A stretch of DNA of 64,000 nucleotides from Sphingomonas sp. GM_Shp_1 (lineage in GTDB: Bacteria > Pseudomonadota > Alphaproteobacteria > Sphingomonadales > Sphingomonadaceae), in contig NZ_JALNUR010000016.1 of NCBI RefSeq assembly GCF_026540895.1, positions 1-64,000 of the forward strand, given 5' to 3'. The notes beneath the pieces are model-generated. The model made no database searches and was not told the DNA's origin. It saw nothing but the letters and a program-made list of their open reading frames with translations. Positions within the stretch are counted from its first letter, which is position 1; each line of letters starts with the position of its first letter. Below are positions 57,570 through 64,000 of the stretch, one piece after another. The position numbers and the translations under genes are program-made.

Positions 57570-58430
57570 ATGTCCCACCCCGTCCGTCACGATATCGTGT
57601 CCGCCCTGGATGAGAATGCGGCCTGGGACGCCTTTTTCCGCCGCGATCGGGCGGCGGACGGGCGGTTCGTGGTCGCTGTGACCTCGACCGGCATCTATTG
57701 CCGCCCGAGTTGCGCCGCACGCCGTCCCCGGCGCGAGCATGTCCGCTTTCATCCGACACCGGAAGGCGCACGGGCCGCGGGCTTTCGCGCCTGTCTCCGT
57801 TGCCTGCCGGATCAGGTCACCCGCGATCGGCAGGCGGTGGCGCGTGCCGTGGCACTGTTGGAGGAAAGCGATGCCGCCCCTTCGCTGACCGAATTGGCCG
57901 AGGCGGTCGGCTATGCGCCGCACCATTTCCACCGGCTGTTCAAGCGCGCGACCGGCGTGACGCCCGCCGCTTACGCCCGCAGCCTGCGCAACCGGCGCGC
58001 CGATGAGGCACTCCGGCAAGAGGGGAGCGTGACGGCGGCGGCCTATGAAGCGGGCTATTCCGCCCCCAGCCGCTTCTATGCCGATAGCGAGGCGCGGCGC
58101 GGCATGGCGCCGGGCCAGTGGCGGCGCGGCGGGGACGGGGTGGCCATCGGCTGGACGATGGTGGCGACGCCGCTTGGGGCGATGCTGATCGCGCTGACGG
58201 CACGCGGTCCGGCGCGTCTGGCCTTTGACGAGAATGAGGCGACGCTGGCCGGGCATTTCTCCACCGCCCGGATCACGCCTTTGGCAGAAGGAGAAGCCGC
58301 CGCGATCGCGCGCATGGTCACCGCCCTTCCCCTGCCCGACCCCGCCCTGCCCGAACGGGCCCGTCGCCTCGCCCTGATCGAGGCGGTGGCGCAAGGGCTG
58401 ACCGGTCAGCGCGCCGAACGGCAGCTATAG
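57570..58430 (+). CDS. ada: Ada-type methylphosphotriester sensor/AraC regulator lacking the alkyltransferase active site
   Basis: A 286-residue protein. The N-terminal Ada zinc domain is intact (GIYCRPSCAARRPRR, then FRACLRCLP: four Cys, one of which accepts a methyl group from phosphotriesters). An AraC-type HTH follows (SLTELAEAVGYAPHHFHRLFKRATG, YEAGYSAPSRFY). The last 90 residues resemble only the N-terminal subdomain of O6-methylguanine methyltransferase (WTMVATPLGAMLIALTARG); the PCHR active-site domain is absent. E. coli Ada has 354 residues. The stop lies inside the convergent gene's 3' end. It may still sense damage and activate genes. Confidence 0.82.
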   Translation: MSHPVRHDIVSALDENAAWDAFFRRDRAADGRFVVAVTSTGIYCRPSCAARRPRREHVRFHPTPEGARAAGFRACLRCLPDQVTRDRQAVARAVALLEESDAAPSLTELAEAVGYAPHHFHRLFKRATGVTPAAYARSLRNRRADEALRQEGSVTAAAYEAGYSAPSRFYADSEARRGMAPGQWRRGGDGVAIGWTMVATPLGAMLIALTARGPARLAFDENEATLAGHFSTARITPLAEGEAAAIARMVTALPLPDPALPERARRLALIEAVAQGLTGQRAERQL

Positions 58431-59920
58431 ACCAGCTTTTCGTTGGGAAGCGGCGGCAATTGCTGGCGGATCTGCGCCTGTTCGCCTTCCAGATTCTGAA
58501 GCGCGGTGTCGGTCTTCACACAGCCCTTGGGCGTGGTCGGCTGGTGCAGCTTGCGGATCGCGTCCATCGTCGCGGCGGGGAGCAGATAGCGCGTCTGGGT
58601 ATAGCTGCGCGTCACGGGATCGAAGCGCGCCACGGTCACGGTCGGCTCCTCGTCGGGAACGATGATCCGCTGCCAGCTCCCCTCGCCCTCCAGGAACTGG
58701 GTGGTGCCGTCCGCGCAACCGTTCGCGCCCCAGTCGATGCGCGTTTCCGCCGTCGAGGAGATGGTGATCCGGCTGCGATCGGGTTGCAACGTGCAGATCA
58801 TCGGCCCCAGCGCCTTGCCCGGCGGGGTCGCACTGGGCAGTGCGGCGGTCTCGCGCGGCAGGGTGATCTCGCCCGAGGGGCGCAGCAGGAAGACGACCAC
58901 CGCCGCGATGATCGCGACGCCGCCCGCCGCGCCGGTCCCAATCGCCCGGCGCCGCTGCCCCCGCGATTCGAGCAGCCCCGCGCCGCCCAACGCCAGCGCG
59001 CCGCCGACCAGCAGCAGCGCGGCGATCGCCATGACATTCTCGCGCGTACGCTCGGCTCCCGCGCGGGCGGCGTCGAGCGCCTCTTCCCGGCGGATCGCGG
59101 CGGCATTGGCCGCCTCGCGCCTGGCGGCAGCGGCATCGGCGAGCGCGCGGGCGTCCGCCGCGCTATCCTCGCGCAGCCGCTCCTCTATCGATGTGCAGGG
59201 CATGCCGACCGAGGTGTAAGGTTGTTGCGCGGCCCGCAGGAACGCCATGAGTTCGGTGTCGGCGATCGCGAAGCCGAAGGTCGAATCGCCGTCATCGGCA
59301 CGGGTCAGCGCGGAGTTGACCCCGATCACCCGCCCGCACGGATCGAGCAGCGGACCGCCCGAATTGCCCCGCGCGATGCTGGCGGTGTGGAGCAGCACCT
59401 CGATACCGGTCAGCGCGCGACGGCCCGAGGCGACCCCCTGCGACCGGACGGGGGAGAGCGGGCGGATATAGTCCGCCGCCGATTGCGCCGTCGCCAGATC
59501 GACATTGCCGGGATAGCCCAGCGCGATCACCTGATCGCCTTCGGTCACCGGACCGGTGAAGAGCGCGGCGGGCGGCAGCTTCGCCTCGCTCACCTCGATC
59601 AGCGCCAGGTCGCGGCGCGAATCATAGGCGACGACGCGGCCCTGATAGGATTTGCTGCCCTCCGACGGCACGACGCCGATCACGACATTGTCGGGATAGC
59701 GCTCCGCCAGTTCGACGACATGCGCGTTGGTGACGATCCGGTTGGGCGCGACGGCGAAGCCCGATCCGTGGCCGAACCCCGCGACTTCGTTGTCGACCAT
59801 CGCGATGGTGACGACCCGGACGACGCCGCGCGCGGTGGCGGCGATGTCGTCGGCCTCGGCGGCGGCGGGCACCAGTCCGACCAGGGTCAAAAGGATTGCG
59901 AGGACGAACCGGCTGAGCAT
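58406..59920 (-). CDS. Trypsin-like serine protease with two C-terminal membrane segments
   Basis: A 504-residue protein. A signal peptide or anchor (MLSRFVLAILLTLVGLV) leads to a chymotrypsin-fold domain with the His in NRIVTNAHVVELA, Asp in RRDLALIEVSE and Ser in IARGNSGGPLLDP. No PDZ domain follows. Instead, an Ala/Arg/Glu-rich coiled segment (about 285-315) leads to two TM helices (VMAIAALLLVGGALALGGAG and GGVAIIAAVVVFLL) and a C-terminal domain of about 125 residues with several Cys. An HtrA-like quality-control or signalling protease is possible; the target is unknown. Confidence 0.82.
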   Translation of the reverse strand: MLSRFVLAILLTLVGLVPAAAEADDIAATARGVVRVVTIAMVDNEVAGFGHGSGFAVAPNRIVTNAHVVELAERYPDNVVIGVVPSEGSKSYQGRVVAYDSRRDLALIEVSEAKLPPAALFTGPVTEGDQVIALGYPGNVDLATAQSAADYIRPLSPVRSQGVASGRRALTGIEVLLHTASIARGNSGGPLLDPCGRVIGVNSALTRADDGDSTFGFAIADTELMAFLRAAQQPYTSVGMPCTSIEERLREDSAADARALADAAAARREAANAAAIRREEALDAARAGAERTRENVMAIAALLLVGGALALGGAGLLESRGQRRRAIGTGAAGGVAIIAAVVVFLLRPSGEITLPRETAALPSATPPGKALGPMICTLQPDRSRITISSTAETRIDWGANGCADGTTQFLEGEGSWQRIIVPDEEPTVTVARFDPVTRSYTQTRYLLPAATMDAIRKLHQPTTPKGCVKTDTALQNLEGEQAQIRQQLPPLPNEKLVYSCRSAR

Positions 59921-60029
59921 CGGATCAGGGCCATATCCCGCCCTTTCCATCCCCCGCAACCGCGATCGGTTAGGCTTATGGTAAATCTTGGCATTTACTG
60001 ACCGGGCGCATGTCATGGGAAATTGCGCG

Positions 60030-61556
60030 ATGAATGCCTTCGGTCGTCGTCAGGGTTTGGGTAACGCAACGGGGGGCCGCCCGGCCTTCGGCGTCGCGCG
60101 ACCGATGCACGGTCCCGGCCCCGCCCCCCGCCCGGAAAGCGAGGCAGGCGGCCCCGGCGGGCAGCAGTTTCCGCCGCTCAGCGCGCTGTCCGTGGCGGAA
60201 CACGCGCTGCCCGCCACCGCCGCCGACGCGATGCAGCGGCTCGCCGACCGCCAGGCCGCCGCCGCCGAACCGGCCCCGGCGCGCGGCGAGGGGTTCGAGG
60301 CGTCGATCCACCGAATCAAGGAACAGGTGCTTCCCCGCCTGCTCGAGCGCGTCGACCCCGAAGCCGCCGCGACACTGGGCAAGGACGAGCTGGCCGAGGA
60401 ATTTCGCCCGATCATCGGCGAGGTGCTGGCCGAGCTGAAGCTGACGCTCAACCGGCGCGAGCAGTTCGCGCTGGAAAAGGTGCTGGTCGACGAGCTGCTG
60501 GGCCTGGGTCCGCTGGAGGAACTGCTCGCCGATGCCGACATCACCGACATCATGGTCAACGGTCCCGAGCAGACCTATGTCGAGCGGAAGGGCAAGCTGG
60601 AACTCGCCAATATCCGCTTCCGCGACGAGGAGCATCTGTTCCAGGTCGCGCAGCGCATCGTCAATTCGGTCGGCCGCCGCGTCGACCAGACCACGCCGCT
60701 GGCCGATGCGCGCCTGAAGGACGGCAGCCGCGTCAACGTGATCGTGCCGCCGCTGTCGCTTCGCGGCACCGCCATCTCGATCCGCAAATTCTCGGCGAAA
60801 CCGATCACGCTCGACATGATGGCGGCGGGCGGGTCGATGAGCCAGGACATGGCGACGCTGCTGAAGATCGCGGGCGCGTCGCGGTTCAACATCGTGATTT
60901 CGGGCGGTACCGGCTCGGGCAAGACGACGATGCTGAACGCCCTGTCCAAGATGATCGACCCGGGCGAACGCGTGCTGACCATCGAGGACGCCGCCGAACT
61001 CCGCCTGCAACAGCCGCACTGGCTGCCGCTGGAAACCCGGCCCGCCAATCTGGAGGGTCAGGGCGAGATCAGCATCCGCGACCTGGTCAAGAACGCGCTG
61101 CGCATGCGCCCGGACCGGATCATCCTGGGCGAAATTCGCGGCGCCGAATGTTTCGACATGCTGGCGGCGATGAACACCGGCCATGACGGGTCGATGTGCA
61201 CGCTCCACTCCAACTCCCCGCGCGAGGCGCTGGCCCGCATGGAGAATATGGTGATGATGTCGGACATCAAGGTGCCCAAGGACGCGATCAGCCGCCAGAT
61301 CGCCGACTCGGTCGACATGGTCATCCAGGTCAAGCGCCTGCGCGACGGCAGCCGCCGCGTGACCAACATCACCGAAGTCATCGGCATGGAAGGCCCCGTC
61401 ATCGTGACGCAGGAGCTGTTCAGCTTCGAATATCTGGACGAAGGCACCGACGGAAAGATCATCGGCGAGTACCGCTCCGCAGGATTGCGTCCCTATACGC
61501 TTGATAAGGCGAAGCAATTCGGATTCGACAAGGCGCTGTTGGAAGCATGTCTGTAA
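60030..61556 (+). CDS. cpaF: CpaF/TadA-family secretion ATPase
   Basis: A 508-residue hexameric ATPase of the tight-adherence (Flp pilus) branch of type II/IV secretion ATPases. A Pro/Ala-rich N-terminal 100 residues precede the NTD (DELLGLGPLEELLADADITDIMVNGPEQ in sequence), Walker A in ISGGTGSGKTTMLNAL near residue 295, the Asp box ILTIEDAAELRL-type, Walker B RPDRIILGEIRGAE and the His box GHDGSMCTLHSNS. The other cpa/tad genes (cpaB, C, E, tadB, C) are not adjacent. Start chosen at ATG 60030. Confidence 0.9.
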   Translation: MNAFGRRQGLGNATGGRPAFGVARPMHGPGPAPRPESEAGGPGGQQFPPLSALSVAEHALPATAADAMQRLADRQAAAAEPAPARGEGFEASIHRIKEQVLPRLLERVDPEAAATLGKDELAEEFRPIIGEVLAELKLTLNRREQFALEKVLVDELLGLGPLEELLADADITDIMVNGPEQTYVERKGKLELANIRFRDEEHLFQVAQRIVNSVGRRVDQTTPLADARLKDGSRVNVIVPPLSLRGTAISIRKFSAKPITLDMMAAGGSMSQDMATLLKIAGASRFNIVISGGTGSGKTTMLNALSKMIDPGERVLTIEDAAELRLQQPHWLPLETRPANLEGQGEISIRDLVKNALRMRPDRIILGEIRGAECFDMLAAMNTGHDGSMCTLHSNSPREALARMENMVMMSDIKVPKDAISRQIADSVDMVIQVKRLRDGSRRVTNITEVIGMEGPVIVTQELFSFEYLDEGTDGKIIGEYRSAGLRPYTLDKAKQFGFDKALLEACL

Positions 61557-61763
61557 CCTTGCGGAACGCGTTTTTAACGTCGTGCAGCGTCCGGGACAGA
61601 TGATTCCAGATGGGTTTCAAACATTGGATCCATTTACGACTATAAGATAATCACCCGGATACAGGATGATAGCCGAATAGGAACCATTTGCGGGCCATGA
61701 CGGTGTTGCGGGGCCGTGATTAATTATACTATCTCCCCTCATGCTTTCTGAATCCATTGGCCG

Positions 61764-62975
61764 ATGCACGGCGATAGCAGCCGGTCAGGCATGCGAACGG
61801 AAGGAATGGGGCCGGTGACATTTCGCGCGCCTCTAGCAGCCGTCGCAGCCCGGCACAGCGCGCAATATCGCCCGATGGAAGGGGGCTGGGTCGCCTGGCT
61901 GACCGCGCCGCTCGATCCGGCGGAGGAACCCCTTCGCCCGGAACTGACAGACCTGCTGTTCGGCAACCGGGTCAGCATCTTCTTTGCCGTGGCTTGCCTC
62001 GGCGTGGTCCTGCTTTGCTATGCGGTGTTCCTCGACGTCGAGCTGGCCGCGCTGCTGACGGCCCTGTTCGCGCCCGCCGCGATCCTGCGCTATGCGACCA
62101 TCGGCGCCCGCCCCGGCCCCTCATCGCTCAAGGCGCTGTTGCTGGCCGGTCTTTTCTGGGCGGCCATGGTCGGGCTGTTATGCGGCGAGGGGGCCCGAAC
62201 CAACAACGTCTTGCTGACCACGCTCAGCGGGATCATCTGCGTCGCGGTCAGCTTCGGCGGAGCGTACAATAATGCGGGGGCGCCGCGCTTCGCGTTCATC
62301 CAGACCGTTTTGTTCATCGCTCCCTATACCGTCTTCGCCGCCTTTTCCGGCGTGCCGGGAATGCGGTTGTTCCTGATCCAGTTGCCGTTCTGGATCGTCG
62401 GGATCTTCACCCTGATCCGCCAAATCTACGCCACCCATGTGAAGCTCATCCGGGCCCGGCATCTGGCCAGCCATCTGGCGTTGCACGACAGTCTGACCGG
62501 CCTGCCCAATCGGGCGCATTTCATGGAAGCGCTGTCCGCCGAATGCCAGCGTGCGTCGCGCGACAGCACGAATCACAGCTATATCCTCTATCTCGACCTG
62601 GACGGGTTCAAGCCGGTCAACGACACATATGGGCATCTGACCGGCGACGACCTGCTGCGCGCGGTGGCCGATCGTTTCTGCAAGGTCGTTCGGGGGCAGG
62701 ACGTGATCGGTCGACTGGGCGGCGACGAGTTCGCCGCGATATTGCGCGGCGTCAGCCAGAAGGAGGCCGAACAGATCGGCGAGAAACTGATCGCGGCGGC
62801 GCGCGACCCCTTTCATCTCGACGGCCATCCCCCGATCAGCATCGGGGTCAGCATCGGCGGCGTCGCACTGGGCCTGCCCCCCGATGTCCGCCGCACGCTC
62901 CATGCCGCCGACACCATGCTCTACGCCGCCAAGCGCGGCGGCAAGGGCCTGCTCCGCATCGCCGAGGCGGCCTGA
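61764..62975 (+). CDS. Membrane-bound diguanylate cyclase
   Basis: A 403-residue protein. After a soluble N-terminal stretch of about 70 residues come roughly six TM helices (VSIFFAVACLGVVLLCYAVF, LAALLTALFAPAAIL, LLLAGLFWAAMVGLLC, LSGIICVAVSFGGAY, FIQTVLFIAPYTVFAAF, LIQLPFWIVGIFTLI) forming a membrane sensor, then a GGDEF domain with HDSLTGLPNRAHF, LDLDGFKPVNDTYGHLTGDD and an intact RLGGDEFAAIL. It should synthesise cyclic-di-GMP at the inner membrane. The start is uncertain among ATG 61764, 61791 and 61806. The signal is unknown. Confidence 0.85.
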   Translation: MHGDSSRSGMRTEGMGPVTFRAPLAAVAARHSAQYRPMEGGWVAWLTAPLDPAEEPLRPELTDLLFGNRVSIFFAVACLGVVLLCYAVFLDVELAALLTALFAPAAILRYATIGARPGPSSLKALLLAGLFWAAMVGLLCGEGARTNNVLLTTLSGIICVAVSFGGAYNNAGAPRFAFIQTVLFIAPYTVFAAFSGVPGMRLFLIQLPFWIVGIFTLIRQIYATHVKLIRARHLASHLALHDSLTGLPNRAHFMEALSAECQRASRDSTNHSYILYLDLDGFKPVNDTYGHLTGDDLLRAVADRFCKVVRGQDVIGRLGGDEFAAILRGVSQKEAEQIGEKLIAAARDPFHLDGHPPISIGVSIGGVALGLPPDVRRTLHAADTMLYAAKRGGKGLLRIAEAA

Positions 62976-63042
62976 GCCCCATCCCTCGCCGCGCCGATTT
63001 GTCGCGCGCGCAGCTTCCGCTTCGGCTAGGCGTTGGGCCGTG

Positions 63043-64000
63043 ATGCCTCGGTCGATCTACCTGCTTCCCCTGCCCTTGCTGCTTGCCGCCGCGATGATGG
63101 CGCCGCTCGCCTCGCGCCCGCCCCAACCCGCCCCTGCCGCCGAAGAGGATGTCGTCGCCGCCGCCGCGCGCGATCCCGGCACCATGACGCTGGCCCCCGA
63201 TGCCGAGGCCCGCTGGATCCCGTTCCAGTTGACGCCCGGCAACCAGGTCCGCTTCCAGATGACCATCGACGGACAGGCCGTGACCGCAATCCTGGATACG
63301 GGGGTCAGCTTCACGCTGTTGGCGCAGAATTCTCCCCTCGCGGCGAAGGGCAAGGTGCGCCCCGGCGGACAGGCCAGCGCGATCGGCGGCGCGGTCGCGA
63401 TCGGATGGATGCCGACCCGCACCCTGTCGCTCGGCGGGTTGAGCCGCAAGGGCGGCGGGGTGGCGGTCGCGCCCCTGCCCGCGCTGGCGACCGGCGATGC
63501 GACGGCGGTGGACCTGCTGGTCGGGCGCGACCTGCTGGCGGGGCATGCGCTCGACATCGACTATGCCGCCAAGCGGTTCCGGCTGATCGCGTCGGGCCGG
63601 ATGCCGTTCACCGGCGCGACCGCCCCCCTGGTCGTCTCGCCCGAGCGTCGCGTCTATGAAAGCGCGGTCGGGCTGGGCGCGGCGAAGTTGTCGCCGGTCA
63701 TCGTCGACACCGGCGACGGCTCCGCGCTGACCGTGACCCAGGCGGCGTGGCGGGCGGCGCGGCTGACCAGCCTGCCGACCACCACGGCGATCGGCTTCGG
63801 TTTGGCGGGTCCCTCGGTCAACGATCTCGCCATCGCGCCGACCGCCCGGCTGGGTAAGCTGACCGCGCATGAGGTCGAGGTGCGGATCGAGCCGCCCCAG
63901 GGTTTCAGCGAGTCGGTCGGCGTCGCCGGACGGATCGGATCGGGCTTTCTCCAGCGCTATCGCGTGCTGCTCGATCCCGGTGCGGGGCGGATGATCCTGG
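63043..64000 (+). CDS. Secreted retropepsin-like aspartyl protease (partial, right edge)
   Basis: The first 319 codons of an open frame that leaves the window. A signal peptide (MPRSIYLLPLPLLLAAAMMAP) is followed by two half-domains, each with a catalytic-type motif: AILDTGVSFTLL near residue 84 and VIVDTGDGSAL near residue 226, with LLVGRDLLAGHALDIDY between. Double-domain, periplasmic aspartyl proteases of this sort occur in alphaproteobacteria with poorly known targets. ATG 63043 follows a run without a clear Shine-Dalgarno. The 3' end is outside. Confidence 0.8.
   Translation, partial: MPRSIYLLPLPLLLAAAMMAPLASRPPQPAPAAEEDVVAAAARDPGTMTLAPDAEARWIPFQLTPGNQVRFQMTIDGQAVTAILDTGVSFTLLAQNSPLAAKGKVRPGGQASAIGGAVAIGWMPTRTLSLGGLSRKGGGVAVAPLPALATGDATAVDLLVGRDLLAGHALDIDYAAKRFRLIASGRMPFTGATAPLVVSPERRVYESAVGLGAAKLSPVIVDTGDGSALTVTQAAWRAARLTSLPTTTAIGFGLAGPSVNDLAIAPTARLGKLTAHEVEVRIEPPQGFSESVGVAGRIGSGFLQRYRVLLDPGAGRMIL

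Overview
The window is GC-rich, densely coded chromosomal DNA. It most likely comes from a sphingomonad (Alphaproteobacteria, Sphingomonadaceae, Sphingomonas-like). Supporting this are a tonB-exbB-exbD-exbD cluster, large TonB-dependent receptors, the alphaproteobacterial order atpH-atpA-atpG-atpD-atpC without F0 genes, the purC-purS-purQ order, UPF0262, DUF1285, DUF2849 and DUF934 proteins, and several families of short GC-rich inverted repeats between genes. This placement is inferred from gene content and family resemblance; no search was run. I see no prophage, integrase, transposase or CRISPR array.

Layout. 1-8.9 kb: SH3-domain protein, 2-hydroxyacid dehydrogenase, glycine-zipper lipoprotein, nucleotidyltransferase-fold protein, nitronate monooxygenase-like flavoprotein, glycosyltransferase, alpha/beta hydrolase, SelO and an AstD-type aldehyde dehydrogenase. 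8.9-11.9 kb: a large TonB-dependent receptor. 12.1-16.0 kb: a sulfate-assimilation operon (cobA, DUF2849, sulfite reductase, DUF934, cysH). 16.3-21.7 kb: dnaB, the UPF0262-GH25-cdd operon, a MerR/TipAS regulator, dcd and a small TPR-like protein. 22.3-24.7 kb: the TonB energising cluster. 25-31 kb: a secreted unknown, folB with a small Rossmann-like partner, a GNAT-DUF1285-NUDIX-CCA transferase operon and a GGDEF/EAL protein. 31.3-36.3 kb: parC, a second TonB receptor behind a Fur-like box, and a small secreted protein. 36.5-41.8 kb: purC-purS-purQ, a queuosine-precursor transporter, tRNA-Arg(UCU), guaA and a lipoprotein. 42-45 kb: rpsM-rpsK-rpoA-rplQ behind a good sigma70-type promoter. 45.3-51.4 kb: a two-component system, a GAF/PAS/GGDEF protein and priA. 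51.9-57.3 kb: F1 ATP synthase genes with an extra lipoprotein gene coupled between atpG and atpD. 57.6-64 kb: a truncated Ada, a membrane-linked trypsin-like protease, CpaF, a membrane GGDEF protein and a partial aspartyl protease cut by the right edge.

How the genes fit together. Most are housekeeping: sulfur assimilation, nucleotide supply, replication and topology, translation and transcription core, ATP synthesis. Envelope functions are energised uptake (two TonB receptors with TonB/ExbB/ExbD) and several lipoproteins. Three GGDEF-containing proteins point to cyclic-di-GMP signalling.

The least explained material is non-coding or small: families of facing inverted repeats, one of them apparently interrupted by a roughly 90-nt MITE-like palindrome with a short target duplication; a 100-nt rod-like hairpin upstream of the response regulator; strong hairpins inside the ribosomal-protein operon; and the lipoprotein built into the ATP synthase operon. 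I did not find a clearly new multi-gene system; these are the best leads.
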